A stretch of 64,000 nt of DNA from Paracoccus laeviglucosivorans (GTDB lineage: Bacteria; Pseudomonadota; Alphaproteobacteria; Rhodobacterales; Rhodobacteraceae), in NCBI RefSeq assembly GCF_900182695.1, contig NZ_FXTK01000005.1, forward strand, positions 62,001-126,000, read 5' to 3'. The stretch's first letter is position 1. Each line of letters opens with the position of its first letter. This document shows, in pieces, positions 8,795-18,728 of this stretch. The notes beneath the pieces were generated by a model. That model did not search any database, was not told the origin of the DNA, and was given only the letters and a program-made list of their open reading frames with translations. The position numbers were made by a program, and so were the translations under genes.

Positions 8795-10081
8795 ATGTCC
8801 GAGAACTGGGGCTTTGACACCAACGCCATCCATGCGGGCGCAGCGCCGGATCCGGCGACAGGCGCGCGGCAGGTGCCGATCTATCAGACCACTGCTTACG
8901 TCTTCCAGGACGCCGCCCATGCCGCGCGGCTGTTTGGCCTGCAAGAGGTGGGCTATATCTATTCCCGCCTGACCAATCCCACCGTTTCGGCGCTGCAAGC
9001 CCGTATTGCCGCGCTCGAAGGGGGGGCTGGCGCAGTCTGCTGCTCCTCGGGTCATGCGGCGCAAATTCTGGCGCTGTTCCCGCTGATGGGACCGGGCCGG
9101 AATATCATCGCATCGACAAGGCTTTATGGCGGAACCATCACGCAGTTCAGCCAGACGATCAAACGCTTCGGCTGGGGCGTGAAATTCGTCGATCTGGACG
9201 ATCTCGACGCGCTGCGCGCGGCGGCGGATGACGACACCCGCGCGATATTTTGTGAATCGATCAGCAACCCCGGCGGCTATGTCACCGATATTCCGGCAGT
9301 GGCCCGGATAGCTGACGAACTGGGCCTGCCGCTGATCGTGGACAACACGCTGGCCACACCGTCGCTTTGCAAGCCGATCGAGATGGGCGCCACGCTGGTT
9401 GTCCACAGCCTGACGAAATACCTGACCGGAAACGGCACGGTCACCGGCGGCGCAGTTGTGGATAGCGGGCGCTTCGACTGGTCTGCATCCGACAAGTTTC
9501 CCAGCCTGTCGCAGCCTGAACCCGCCTATCACGGGCTGACGTTTCACAAGACCTTTGGCAATCTTGCCTTTACCTTCCACGGCATTGCCATCGGCTTGCG
9601 CGATCTGGGCATGACCATGAACCCGCAGGCCGCGCATTACACGCTCATGGGGATAGAAACCTTGGGCCTGCGCATGGCCCGACACGTCGAAAACGCCCGC
9701 ATCGTGGCCGATTGGCTGGAGAGTGACAGCCGCGTCACCTCGGTCACCTATGCGGGGCTCGCGTCCTCGCCATGGTATGAAACGGCGCAGCGCGTCTATC
9801 CCAAGGGGGCAGGGGCGCTGTTCACCTTTGCGATCAAGGGCGGCTATGACGCTGCGGTGAAGCTGGTCGATCACCTGCGGCTGTTCAGCCATGTCGCCAA
9901 TCTGGGCGATGCGCGTTCGCTGGTGATCCATTCGGCCTCGACCACGCATAGCCAGTTGACGGATGCGCAAAAGATCGCGGCAGGCGCGGGGCCGGACGTG
10001 GTGCGGCTGTCCATCGGGATCGAAGACCCTGCGGACCTGATCGCGGATCTGGATCAGGCATTGGCCGCGGCCACCGCATAG
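8795..10081 (+). CDS. metY: O-acetylhomoserine aminocarboxypropyltransferase (sulfhydrylase)
   Basis: A 428-residue PLP enzyme of the Cys/Met metabolism family that joins sulfide, or methanethiol, to O-acetylhomoserine to make homocysteine or methionine. The PLP lysine is Lys208 in HSLTKYLTGNG; YSRLTNPTVSALQARIAALEG and CCSSGHAAQI are characteristic of the MetY branch. GGAGGAAGGG stands directly upstream of ATG 8795. It appears to be a single-gene unit ended by the hairpin at 10087. Sulfate import genes near 58 kb supply the sulfur. Cystathionine gamma-synthase activity is a less likely alternative. Confidence 0.9.
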   Translation: MSENWGFDTNAIHAGAAPDPATGARQVPIYQTTAYVFQDAAHAARLFGLQEVGYIYSRLTNPTVSALQARIAALEGGAGAVCCSSGHAAQILALFPLMGPGRNIIASTRLYGGTITQFSQTIKRFGWGVKFVDLDDLDALRAAADDDTRAIFCESISNPGGYVTDIPAVARIADELGLPLIVDNTLATPSLCKPIEMGATLVVHSLTKYLTGNGTVTGGAVVDSGRFDWSASDKFPSLSQPEPAYHGLTFHKTFGNLAFTFHGIAIGLRDLGMTMNPQAAHYTLMGIETLGLRMARHVENARIVADWLESDSRVTSVTYAGLASSPWYETAQRVYPKGAGALFTFAIKGGYDAAVKLVDHLRLFSHVANLGDARSLVIHSASTTHSQLTDAQKIAAGAGPDVVRLSIGIEDPADLIADLDQALAAATA

Positions 10082-10086
10082 CGAAA

Positions 10087-10109
10087 GCGGCGGGGGAATA
10101 CCCCGCCGC
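10087..10109. terminator. Hairpin between convergent metY and SIMPLE-domain gene
   Basis: A 9-bp perfect stem, GCGGCGGGG with CCCCGCCGC, closes a five-base loop between the two stops. It has no long T run on either side, so it may serve both genes as a modest bidirectional terminator. Confidence 0.65.
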
Positions 10110-10132
10110 CCTGTTCTGGATCAGTGTCCCGA

Positions 10133-10915
10133 TCAGTTCTGGCCTTCGGGTGTCGCGCCCTCGGCAGGCAGCAGGTCGAACACGGCGGTGACCTGCGCGG
10201 AAACCCCCAGCTCGCCCGCCTCGATGGGCGTGGCATCGGCCTTGGCTTCGGCGCGCATCGCCATCATCGGGCGCGGACCTTCGACGATGGGGGTGTCCGA
10301 CAGGGCGCGCAGCGCGCCCAGACGCATCCCGGCAGCCTTAGCCATCTGTTCGGCGCGGCGGCGTGCATCGGTCACGGCTTCGGCGCGGGCCGTGTCCTGC
10401 GCTTCGGTCATGTCGTCGCGGCCAAAGCTGATGCCGCTGATTTCATTGGCGCCCGTGGCGACCAGCTTATCCAGCGCGGCGCCCAGATTGGCCAGATCGC
10501 GGATGCGCACGGTCACGCTGTTCTGCGCCGTATAGCCCACCAGTTTCGGGGCCTGACCATCGGCATATTCCATCTTGGGCGACAGGTTCAGCCCCGAGGT
10601 CTGGATGTCCCGCGCCTCGACCCCGTCGGCCTTCAACGCGTCGATGACGGCCTGTTGACGCGTGGCGTTTTGCGACATCGCTTCGGCTGCGGTCGTGGCC
10701 TCGGTCGAGACGCCGACATTGATCGTCGCCATGTCGGGCTGCGCGGTCGATTGACCCTGACCCGAGACGGTCAGCTTGGCGTGATGCGGCATGGGCTTGT
10801 GTCCCTGATGGGCCGGTGGCGGCGGTTCGTTCGGTGCGGGAGCCTGGGCCAGCACCGGCGCTGCTGCCAGCATGGCAAGCGTGGCGACCGTGGCAAGGGG
10901 TCTCAGTCGGGACAT
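10133..10915 (-). CDS. SIMPLE domain (DUF541) periplasmic protein
   Basis: A 260-residue exported protein of the SIMPLE/DUF541 family (BP26/Omp28-like), members of which form oligomeric periplasmic channels or chaperone-like assemblies of uncertain function. A signal peptide occupies residues 1-23 (MSRLRPLATVATLAMLAAAP, then VLA before QAP). A Pro/His-rich linker leads into LTVSGQGQSTAQPDMATINVG, the usual start of the domain. ATG 10915 is chosen to place the signal peptide at the N-terminus; an upstream extension to 11011 would bury it. It is transcribed away from the 1008-residue envelope gene. Confidence 0.85.
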   Translation of the reverse strand: MSRLRPLATVATLAMLAAAPVLAQAPAPNEPPPPAHQGHKPMPHHAKLTVSGQGQSTAQPDMATINVGVSTEATTAAEAMSQNATRQQAVIDALKADGVEARDIQTSGLNLSPKMEYADGQAPKLVGYTAQNSVTVRIRDLANLGAALDKLVATGANEISGISFGRDDMTEAQDTARAEAVTDARRRAEQMAKAAGMRLGALRALSDTPIVEGPRPMMAMRAEAKADATPIEAGELGVSAQVTAVFDLLPAEGATPEGQN

Positions 10916-11115
10916 GGTGATCTCTCTCTCGTTCCTGCGGCTTGGGGTTGGTGCCGCAACCTGTTGTGGTTGAACCGATATAACCCGGAAAGCCACCCAC
11001 GGCTCCGTCACAATGCGGTGTTTTGCTTTTCACGGGTCGCGTTCTGCGGTAGTCCATAACTAACCATAAAAGAAGTCGCGCCCCGGCGCCCGGAGCAGCA
11101 AGGCAGTGCCTACCG

Positions 11116-14100
11116 ATGTCGCTTGATTCCGTTACCGAATATGCCCTGTCGTTCAGCGGGGATGCGGTCCATCTGCAACAGCGCCAACGGGCGTCGGCGG
11201 TGGGGACGCAAGCGCGTCAGCAGGCATGGCGGCATCTGGGATCCGTCGATTTCGACGAGCCGTCGTTTCGCGATGCGCTGGCCCGTCTGCGCGTCATGGC
11301 CACGGGCGAGGAAGGCGATGATCCGCTGCCCGTCACGATGGTCATTCCCGATGATCAGATCCTTTACACGACGCTGACCGTCGCGCCCTCGGTCGATCGC
11401 CAGCATGCGGTCGGGCGGGCGCTGGACGGGCTGACACCCTATGCCATTGATGAGCTGTCCTTTGACTGGCAGGGCGATGGCGACACGGTGCGCGTGGCGG
11501 CGGTCGCCCGCCAGACCCTGCGCGAGGCGCGCGATTTCGCCGCGCAATACGGTTTTCAGGGCGATGCCTATTGCGCCGACCCCAATGAGGAGCTGTTTCC
11601 CGGCGAACCCGTCTTCGTGCTGGACCCTCCCGCGCGCGCGCGGCCCGTGGTCGATCCTGCGCTGGCCGGGGTGACGGCGGCGGAACTGATGTTCAAGGAC
11701 GACCCGGCCCCTGAGCCTGCGCCCGCGCCCGCCGAAGCTAAGGCCGACGATCCGGTGACCCCAGCCGAGGTGAAGGCCGAGGATCTGGAACTGCCTTCCG
11801 AACAGGCCGAGCAGGCGGCGGATGCCGCGCTGCCCGAAACGGCATCCGACACTGCCAAGGAACCTGCCACGGAAACGGCCTTCTCTGCCGATCCGGTGGC
11901 CGATGACAGGACGCAGGCTGCGCCCGTCGTGCGTCACCCGCCAGTTGCGGGGGCGGCGCCCAGCCCCGAGATGAACCCGCGCGCCCGTGCCATCCACGAA
12001 CGCGCAGCCGAGGCGCGGCAGTCGCGTTCCGCAGGCGCGGCCCCCGCAGCACCGCCGCATCGCGTGGCCGCAGGCTATCGCGGCGGTCTGGCCGGTCTGG
12101 TCGGGATGCTGGCCGCGCTGGTGGTCGGACTGGTGCTGATCTGGGCGTTTGTCGTCCCCGACAGACAGTCGGCGCAGATCGTAGCCGCCAGCGAAAATCA
12201 GCCCGCGCCTGCTGCGCAAACGCCCGCTGCGCCCGTCGAAGATGCGCCCGCCCCCGAGGCGGAGCTTGCCACCGATCCCGTCGAGACTGCCCCGATCGAA
12301 CCCGCCGAGCAGGCCGCTTTGCCCGATACTTCGCCCGCGCAGGTCGAAGCGGACCCCGTCGCGTTGCCTGACCCGGTCGAGGAATTTGCGGACGAAAACC
12401 TTGCGCCCCCCGCACCGCCGATTTCGGCGCTGACCGAGGCCGAAGCGCGTCGCGTCGTCGTGGCCGCCGCCGCAGTTGCTGCAGCCGTGGTCCCGCCGCC
12501 GGGATCGCGTGCACAATCGGTTCTGCCGGTAACGGCTGAACCTGCGCCCGAACCCGCGCCAGCACCCATCGCTGCCGCTGTGCCTGCACCGGCCCCAGTC
12601 GTTCAGCGTCCCGCCACGGCAACGCCCGCAGCCAGCCCCGCGCCCCGTGCGGCAACCGCACCGGTTGCAACGGCCGCTGCCAGCACCGCAGCGCAGCGCC
12701 CGGTGGCGACGCGCCCGGCCGCGACCGCGCCGCGTGCTCCGCAGTCACAACGCCTGACCAGCTCGGCCCGCCCGCAACTGGCCCCGCGCCGCAGCACGCC
12801 CCAGACGTCCGAGCCGCGCGTGGATGCCGCGCCCCGCCTGCCGCAGAACCCGCTGCCCTATACGGCCAGCCAGCGTTCGTCGCAGCCCGTGCGCAGCGCC
12901 CGACCGCCTGCCCGCAACCGCGCCGTCGCGGTCGAAGCGGCGGTGCAGGAAGCCGTGCGCGAAGCCCCCCGCGCCGCCGCAACCCCGGCAGCGACCCAGA
13001 CCACGACCCGCGGTTCGGCCCGTCCGCCGCAGCGTCCCGAAGGGTCGGCCCCTGACCTGATCCAGCCGGAAGGTGACGGACTGGCCCCCGACGATCATGC
13101 GCTGCTTGACCTGCTTCGGCGTGATCTGTCGCGGCTGGGGCCGGCCGATCCCGCGTTCGATGGCGATGCGGCGTCCGTGCAGCTTGCCGATGCAAGGCCG
13201 GTCCCGCGCCCCGCACGGGGCGGCACGGCCAGCGATGCCGTCTCACCCTCGGCGGTGCAGAATGCGCTGCGCTCTGCGACGGCCGCTCCGCCAGACCGGC
13301 CAGCTCCCGGCCCTGAGACGGCAGCAGCGCCCGCCCGCGATCCGGGCGGGCTTTTGCGTGGCTCGGCCCGTCCGAACCTGCGCCCGCAATCCGGTGGTGC
13401 AGGCGTTTCGGCGGGCGCGGTCGAAAGCGCCGTCGCCGCCGCCGTCGAGGCCGCCCCGGCATCGCCCGGTGGCGTCCGGCTGTCGGCCCTGCGGTCGTCC
13501 CCGCCGCCGCCGCGCCGTTCGGACGCAGCCCCCGCCACTGCGCAGACCAGCGACCGGCCCGATCCCGCGCCCGAAAGCGCCACCGCCCCCGAGGCGCGTC
13601 CCGAAGTCCCCGCTGCCGCCACGGCCGCCGCAGCGCAGGGCCCAAGCGAGGCCGAGATCGCAGCTCGTCGTGCACTGGACGAACAATTGCAATCGCAGGC
13701 CGAGGCGCGCATCCGCGCCCGCGCGCAGGCAGATGCCGCTGCCGAAGCGCAGGCCCGCGCCCAAGCCGAAGCCCGCGCCCGCGCACAGGCCGAGGCCGAA
13801 GAGCGCACCGCACGCGCCCGTCGTCAGGACTATAAACCACCGGAAATCGACAACGAGCCCGAGATTGCGGCCAATACCCTGCGTGGCGGGACGACCGCCG
13901 CCAATGTCGCGAAATCCGCGACGCAATCGCGGGCAATGAACACCAGCCGCACCACGATCATCGGCATCATCGGTGCGGGCGACGCCAGCCGCGCGCTGAT
14001 CCGGCTGCGCAACGGCAAGATCGTCACGGTTCGTCTGGGCGACAGGATCGACGGCGGCACGATCAATTCCATCGGTGATGGAAAGCTGACCTATGTTAAA

Positions 14101-14142
14101 TCTGGTCAGCAGCGTGAACTCAGGATGCTGGACGGCAGGTAA
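11116..14142 (+). CDS. Large Ala/Pro-rich membrane protein with GspL-like N-terminus and PilP/GspC-like C-terminus
   Basis: A 1008-residue protein in three parts. Residues 1-180 are compact and read like a divergent actin-like GspL/PilM domain (DDQILYTTLTV near 80, then GRALDGLTPYAIDELSFDW). One membrane segment lies near residues 322-347. Residues 350-930 are a low-complexity Pro/Ala region ending in a charged Ala/Arg/Gln helix. The last 60 residues (TTIIGIIGAGDASRALIRL onward) form a small beta domain similar in style to PilP/GspC periplasmic domains. The family placement is inference. The antiporter gene begins at the next base after its TAA. Homologues occur in Rhodobacterales but I know of no assigned function. 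Confidence 0.7.
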   Translation: MSLDSVTEYALSFSGDAVHLQQRQRASAVGTQARQQAWRHLGSVDFDEPSFRDALARLRVMATGEEGDDPLPVTMVIPDDQILYTTLTVAPSVDRQHAVGRALDGLTPYAIDELSFDWQGDGDTVRVAAVARQTLREARDFAAQYGFQGDAYCADPNEELFPGEPVFVLDPPARARPVVDPALAGVTAAELMFKDDPAPEPAPAPAEAKADDPVTPAEVKAEDLELPSEQAEQAADAALPETASDTAKEPATETAFSADPVADDRTQAAPVVRHPPVAGAAPSPEMNPRARAIHERAAEARQSRSAGAAPAAPPHRVAAGYRGGLAGLVGMLAALVVGLVLIWAFVVPDRQSAQIVAASENQPAPAAQTPAAPVEDAPAPEAELATDPVETAPIEPAEQAALPDTSPAQVEADPVALPDPVEEFADENLAPPAPPISALTEAEARRVVVAAAAVAAAVVPPPGSRAQSVLPVTAEPAPEPAPAPIAAAVPAPAPVVQRPATATPAASPAPRAATAPVATAAASTAAQRPVATRPAATAPRAPQSQRLTSSARPQLAPRRSTPQTSEPRVDAAPRLPQNPLPYTASQRSSQPVRSARPPARNRAVAVEAAVQEAVREAPRAAATPAATQTTTRGSARPPQRPEGSAPDLIQPEGDGLAPDDHALLDLLRRDLSRLGPADPAFDGDAASVQLADARPVPRPARGGTASDAVSPSAVQNALRSATAAPPDRPAPGPETAAAPARDPGGLLRGSARPNLRPQSGGAGVSAGAVESAVAAAVEAAPASPGGVRLSALRSSPPPPRRSDAAPATAQTSDRPDPAPESATAPEARPEVPAAATAAAAQGPSEAEIAARRALDEQLQSQAEARIRARAQADAAAEAQARAQAEARARAQAEAEERTARARRQDYKPPEIDNEPEIAANTLRGGTTAANVAKSATQSRAMNTSRTTIIGIIGAGDASRALIRLRNGKIVTVRLGDRIDGGTINSIGDGKLTYVKSGQQRELRMLDGR

Positions 14143-16056
14143 ATGGAATCCTTCCTGCTGATTGCCACGGTCTATCTGATGACCATGGTCATCGCGGTGC
14201 CGCTTTCGGCACGGCTGGGGCTTGGGTCGGTGCTGGGCTACCTGATCTCGGGGATCGTGATCGGCCCGGTGCTTGGTTTCGCAGGCAGCGAAGGCGAAAT
14301 GGCCGATCTGCAGCACTTTGCCGAATTCGGCGTGGTGATGATGTTGTTCCTGATCGGGCTGGAGCTAGAGCCGCGCGCGCTGTGGCAGATGCGCAAAAAG
14401 CTGATCGGGCTGGCCGGGATGCAGATTCTTGGCACGGTCGCGCTGCTGGCGCTGGTGGCGATGGCGCTGAACCAGACATGGCAGGTGGCGCTGACGCTGG
14501 GGATGATTCTGTCGCTATCCTCGACGGCCATCGTGCTGCAGACGCTTTCGGAAAAATCGCTGATGCAGACCGCAGGTGGGCGCAGCGCATTCGCGGTGCT
14601 GCTGACGCAAGACATCGCGGTGATCCCGATGATCGCGCTGATGCCGCTTCTGGCCACCAGCGTCGTCGCCGGGGCCGAGGGCGAACATGGCGGCGCGGCC
14701 TTCATGCACACGCTGCCCGGCTGGGCCGCCACGCTGGTGACGCTGGGCGCGGTGGGCGCCGTCATCGGCATCGGGCAATATCTGATCCGTCCGGCTTTCC
14801 GCTATGTCTATTCGGCGCGGCTGAATGAACTGGACACAGCGCTTGCGCTGCTGATCGTCGTGGGCATCGCATCCCTGATGGAGGTGGTGGGGCTTTCCCC
14901 CGCACTTGGCACGTTCCTGGCGGGCGTGATGCTGGCCGGGTCTGAATTCCGGCACGAGCTTGAAGGCCAGATCGCGCCCTTCAAGGGCCTGCTGCTGGGC
15001 GTGTTCTTCATCACCGTCGGCGCGGGGATGAACTTCAAGATGCTCTTCGACATGCCCGTGATCGTGCTCAGCGTCACCTTTGTCGTCATCGCGATCAAGG
15101 CGCTGGTGCTTTACATCATCACCCGTGTCACCGGATTGCACGGCAGGGACCGCACGCTGTTCACGCTGTCCTTGGCGCAGGCGGGGGAATTCGGCTTCGT
15201 GCTGATCTCCTACGCCGTGTCTCTGGCTATCCTGCCACGGGACCTGGCGCAGGGTTTTCTGCTGGTCATCGCGCTGTCCATGCTGGCAACGCCGCTGCTT
15301 TTCATCCTGTCCGATTTCATCAGCCGCCGCATCGCCGAAGAACGCGCCGACCTGCCCCCGGACGAGATTGCCGAACAACAGCCCATCATCATCGCAGGCG
15401 TGGGCCGCTTCGGGCAGGTGGTGAACCGTCTGGTCACCATGTCCGGTTTCCAGACGACTGTTCTGGACCACGATCTGAAGATCATCCAGCTGATGCGACG
15501 CTTCGGCTTCAAGGGTTATTTCGGTGATCCGACCCGCCCCGAGATCCTGACGGCGGCGGGTCTGGACAAGGCGCGCATCATCGTTGCCGCGCTGGACGAT
15601 ACCGAGGCGAATCTGCGCCTGATCCGCTATGCCAAGGAAAAGCGCCCCGACATCATCGTGATCGCCCGCGCCCGTGATCGGGTCAGCGTGTATCAGCTTT
15701 ATGCCGCCAAGGCCGACCACATCGTGCGCGAAACATTCGACAGCTCGCTGCGCGCGGGCCGCTATGTGCTGGAGCATCTGGGCATGTCGGAATACGAGGC
15801 ATCCGAGCTTGAAACGGTGTTCTATCGCATGGACCGCGCCAGCCTGCGCCAATTGGCCGAAGTCTGGAAACCCGGTGTCCCGCTTGAGGAGAATGCCGAA
15901 TATGTCCAGCTTTCGCGCGAACTGAACCGCCAGCTTGAAAACGCGCTGATGGACCGTTTTTCCGACGGCCCAAGCGCCGGTCCGATCATTGCCGATGACG
16001 AAGAACCCGAACATGGTCTGGTCCGTCAGGGCCGACCCGGCGGCAGACGGAACTAG
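14143..16056 (+). CDS. Kef-type potassium/proton antiporter (CPA2 family)
   Basis: A 637-residue inner-membrane protein with about 12 hydrophobic segments in residues 1-395 (CPA2 exchanger fold), then a TrkA-N/RCK nucleotide-binding domain with IIIAGVGRFGQVVNRL near residue 417. The C-terminal 90 residues are a charged tail. Such proteins export K+ in exchange for H+, gated by glutathione adducts or nucleotides. The start codon follows the previous stop with no gap, so expression is coupled to the large envelope protein. KefB versus KefC cannot be decided. Confidence 0.88.
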   Translation: MESFLLIATVYLMTMVIAVPLSARLGLGSVLGYLISGIVIGPVLGFAGSEGEMADLQHFAEFGVVMMLFLIGLELEPRALWQMRKKLIGLAGMQILGTVALLALVAMALNQTWQVALTLGMILSLSSTAIVLQTLSEKSLMQTAGGRSAFAVLLTQDIAVIPMIALMPLLATSVVAGAEGEHGGAAFMHTLPGWAATLVTLGAVGAVIGIGQYLIRPAFRYVYSARLNELDTALALLIVVGIASLMEVVGLSPALGTFLAGVMLAGSEFRHELEGQIAPFKGLLLGVFFITVGAGMNFKMLFDMPVIVLSVTFVVIAIKALVLYIITRVTGLHGRDRTLFTLSLAQAGEFGFVLISYAVSLAILPRDLAQGFLLVIALSMLATPLLFILSDFISRRIAEERADLPPDEIAEQQPIIIAGVGRFGQVVNRLVTMSGFQTTVLDHDLKIIQLMRRFGFKGYFGDPTRPEILTAAGLDKARIIVAALDDTEANLRLIRYAKEKRPDIIVIARARDRVSVYQLYAAKADHIVRETFDSSLRAGRYVLEHLGMSEYEASELETVFYRMDRASLRQLAEVWKPGVPLEENAEYVQLSRELNRQLENALMDRFSDGPSAGPIIADDEEPEHGLVRQGRPGGRRN

Positions 16057-16119
16057 GCGGTCTTGCTTGGCGCGGCTCAAGCGCCTAGAAGGCTGGGCAA
16101 GTTTTCAAGGGAAATGCCC

Positions 16120-17634
16120 ATGCTTGACCATCTGACCTATACCGCCCCGGAACCCAAAGTCATTCAGGGTGCCAAGCAGGATTGGGAGCTGGTCATCGGG
16201 CTGGAAGTTCATGCGCAGGTCGCCTCGAACGCCAAGCTGTTCTCGGGTGCATCCACGGGCTTCGGTGCCGAACCCAACAGCCATGTGGCTTTCGTTGATG
16301 CCGCCATGCCCGGTATGCTGCCCGTCATCAACGAATTCTGCGTGGCTCAAGCCGTGCGCACCGGGCTTGGCATCAAGGCCGGGATCAATCTGCGCTCGGC
16401 CTTTGACCGCAAGAATTATTTCTATCCCGACCTGCCGCAGGGCTATCAGATCAGCCAGCTTTATCACCCCATCGTGGGCGAGGGCGAGGTGATCGTGGAC
16501 ATGGCCCCGGGTGTCGCCCGCCGCGTGCGCATCGAACGCATCCATCTGGAACAGGACGCGGGCAAGTCGATCCACGACATGGACCCGAACATGTCCTTTG
16601 TGGACCTGAACCGCACCGGCGTCGCCCTGATGGAGATCGTCAGCCGTCCCGACATCCGCGGCCCCGAGGAAGCGGCGGCCTATGTCGCGAAACTCCGCCA
16701 GATCATGCGTTATCTGGGCACCTGCGACGGCAATATGCAGAACGGCAACCTGCGCGCCGATGTCAACGTCTCGGTCTGCGCACCCGGCGCGTATGAGCGT
16801 TATCAGGAAACGCAGGATTTCAGCCATCTGGGCACGCGCTGCGAAATCAAGAACATGAATTCGCTGCGCTTTATCCAGCAAGCCATTGAGGTCGAGGCCC
16901 GCCGCCAGATCGCCATCATCGAAGATGGCGGCAAGGTCGTGCAGGAAACCCGGCTTTACGATCCCGACAAGGGCGAAACGCGGTCGATGCGCTCCAAGGA
17001 AGAAGCGCATGATTACCGTTATTTCCCCGATCCCGACCTGCTGCCTCTGGAAATCGAACAGGCATGGATCGACGGCATCGCAGCCGACCTGCCCGAATTG
17101 CCGGACGAGAAAAAGGCACGCTTCGTCAAAGCCATGGGCTTGTCGGAATATGACGCAGGCGTGCTGACCGCCGAAGTCGAGAATGCCGACTATTTCGAAG
17201 CCGTGGCGCAGGGGCGTGACGGCAAGATGGCCGCGAACTGGGTCATCAACGAGCTGTTCGGCCGCCTGAACAAAGAGGGCCTGACGGTCGAAACCTCGCC
17301 CGTGTCGGCAGCCCAGCTTGGCGGCGTGATCGACCTGATCGCCTCGGGCGACATCTCGGGCAAGATCGCGAAAGACCTGTTCGAGATCGTCTGGACCGAA
17401 GGCGGCGACCCCGCCCAGATCGTGGACGCGCGCGGCATGAAGCAGGTCACCGACCTTGGCGCGATCGAGGCGGCGGTCGATGAAATCATCGCAGCCAATC
17501 CCGGTCAGGTCGAAAAGGCCAAGGCCAACCCGAAACTGGCGGGCTGGTTCGTGGGGCAGGTGCTGAAAGCCACCGGGGGCAAGGCGAACCCGGCAGCGGT
17601 CAACGAACTCGTGGCGAAAAAGCTGGGGCAGTGA
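16120..17634 (+). CDS. gatB: Aspartyl/glutamyl-tRNA amidotransferase subunit B
   Basis: A 504-residue subunit of the GatCAB complex, which converts mischarged Glu-tRNA(Gln) and Asp-tRNA(Asn) to the amidated forms. The signature begins at [12 protein letters not shown] near residue 24; [10 protein letters not shown] and [12 protein letters not shown] follow, and the C-terminal YqeY-like tail is present ([20 protein letters not shown]). ATG 16120 is preferred to ATG 16114 because AAGGGA (16107-16112) is then seven bases away. gatA and gatC are elsewhere. The stop overlaps the next start by one base. Confidence 0.95.
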   Translation: MLDHLTYTAPEPKVIQGAKQDWELVIGLEVHAQVASNAKLFSGASTGFGAEPNSHVAFVDAAMPGMLPVINEFCVAQAVRTGLGIKAGINLRSAFDRKNYFYPDLPQGYQISQLYHPIVGEGEVIVDMAPGVARRVRIERIHLEQDAGKSIHDMDPNMSFVDLNRTGVALMEIVSRPDIRGPEEAAAYVAKLRQIMRYLGTCDGNMQNGNLRADVNVSVCAPGAYERYQETQDFSHLGTRCEIKNMNSLRFIQQAIEVEARRQIAIIEDGGKVVQETRLYDPDKGETRSMRSKEEAHDYRYFPDPDLLPLEIEQAWIDGIAADLPELPDEKKARFVKAMGLSEYDAGVLTAEVENADYFEAVAQGRDGKMAANWVINELFGRLNKEGLTVETSPVSAAQLGGVIDLIASGDISGKIAKDLFEIVWTEGGDPAQIVDARGMKQVTDLGAIEAAVDEIIAANPGQVEKAKANPKLAGWFVGQVLKATGGKANPAAVNELVAKKLGQ

Positions 17635-18068
17635 TGCCCCGGTCCATCGGCATCCTGCGCGGCGGCTGGGGTCTGACCGGCCTGCATCTGGTCTGTTTCA
17701 TGTTCTTTCTGGGCGTGTTCGGCACGGCCAATTCGATGCTCCATGTCCTGCCGATCCCGCTGATCCTGTGGGCGCTGCCCTTGGTCGCGGCGGTCCTGAT
17801 CGGGGTGGCTGCGGTGGGCGTCGGCGATCGGGCGCTGGACGGGCCATCGCGCATGGCGCTGGCGATCCGGCTGACGCTGATCCTGCTTGCGGTTGGGGTC
17901 GGGCTGACCGCGGCAGGCCGTGCCTTGGGCAATGCCGATCTGATCGTCTACGGCTTTGCGGGCAACCCGGCTTTGGGCCGTCTGCTGGCACCCGGCGCGG
18001 CGCTGATGCTTCTGAACCTTGCGGGGCTTTGGCTGGGTGGCCGGATCGCGCTTTCCGGCACGCGCTGA
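17634..18068 (+). CDS. Small hydrophobic membrane protein, unknown function
   Basis: A 144-residue protein with four probable membrane segments (about residues 15-33, 43-64, 80-98 and 118-137) joined by short loops. I do not recognise a family. ATG 17634 shares one base with the gatB stop (TGATG), so it is probably translated by reinitiation after gatB. Nothing in the sequence links its job to aminoacyl-tRNA synthesis; the pairing may only be operonic. Confidence 0.7.
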   Translation: MPRSIGILRGGWGLTGLHLVCFMFFLGVFGTANSMLHVLPIPLILWALPLVAAVLIGVAAVGVGDRALDGPSRMALAIRLTLILLAVGVGLTAAGRALGNADLIVYGFAGNPALGRLLAPGAALMLLNLAGLWLGGRIALSGTR

Positions 18069-18142
18069 AACTTGACCACCTTTCCTCTGGTCAGACAGCG
18101 ATTTGCGGCCTATCCCAGCAATGGAACAACAGGAGCGACGCC

Positions 18143-18655
18143 ATGCCCGCCTATGAATATTCCGTCATTCCCGCCCCCGTCCGGGCCGAGAAGGGCCGCG
18201 GCGCCAAGTCGGGCGGCGAACGCTTTGCTGCAACCCTCACCGCGACCCTGAACGATATGGCGCAAAGCGGCTGGGAATATGTCCGGGCCGAGGTGCTGCC
18301 CGCCGAGGAACGCTCTGGCCTGACCAGCCGCACCACGGTTTATCACAATCTGCTGGTGTTCCGCCGCGCGCTCGGCGTCGATGAACTGGCCTATGAGCCG
18401 CAGGAACCGGCCCATATCACGCATCAGCCCACACCAACCCCGGCCCCGCCGCCTGTCGCCGCTCCGATGGCCTCGGAACCCGAACCCCAAGATACCGCAC
18501 CGGATCTGCCCGAGCCCGTCCGCGCGCCGTTCAGCCAGCCCATGCGCGCCATGCCCAAACAGCAGCCGCAGGCCCGCGTCAGCGAACCGCCGCTGACCGC
18601 GCCGCCGCAACCGGCGACCCCGCTTGGCCCGCGCCTTGGTCCGGCGAACCGCTAA
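18143..18655 (+). CDS. DUF4177 domain-containing protein
   Basis: A 170-residue soluble protein. Residues 1-75 match the DUF4177 pattern: YEYSVIPAPVRAEKG, then a helix with LNDMAQSGWEYVRAEVLP and a hydrophobic strand ending LLVFRR. From about residue 85 it is a Pro/Ala/Gln-rich disordered tail. AGGAGCGACGCC precedes ATG 18143. The function of the family is unknown. A repeat and hairpin follow the stop. Confidence 0.75.
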   Translation: MPAYEYSVIPAPVRAEKGRGAKSGGERFAATLTATLNDMAQSGWEYVRAEVLPAEERSGLTSRTTVYHNLLVFRRALGVDELAYEPQEPAHITHQPTPTPAPPPVAAPMASEPEPQDTAPDLPEPVRAPFSQPMRAMPKQQPQARVSEPPLTAPPQPATPLGPRLGPANR

Positions 18656-18658
18656 GCG

Positions 18659-18680
18659 TTTCTCGGTTCCCCAAATACCT
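18659..18680 (-). repeat. Dispersed 22-bp hairpin-linked repeat, copy 2
   Basis: Reverse-orientation copy starting three bases after the DUF4177 stop, followed by two hairpins (GCCGCC/GGCGGC at 18690-18705 and the one at 18705-18721). Confidence 0.75.
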
Positions 18681-18704
18681 CGGGGTGAGCCGCCATCAGG
18701 CGGC

Positions 18705-18721
18705 GAGGGGCAGCGCCCCTC
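18705..18721. terminator. Hairpin between DUF4177 gene and slyX
   Basis: GAGGGGC pairs with GCCCCTC across a three-base loop, between convergent genes. No T run follows; termination is plausible but not certain. Confidence 0.5.
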
Positions 18722-18728
18722 ACTTCCA

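Noticed and set aside
11738..13936. Long minus-strand frames of several hundred codons opposite the large Pro/Ala-rich gene
   Set aside because: They are Arg/Pro/Gly-rich shadows of the low-complexity plus-strand sequence, with no domain, no sensible start and no ribosome site.
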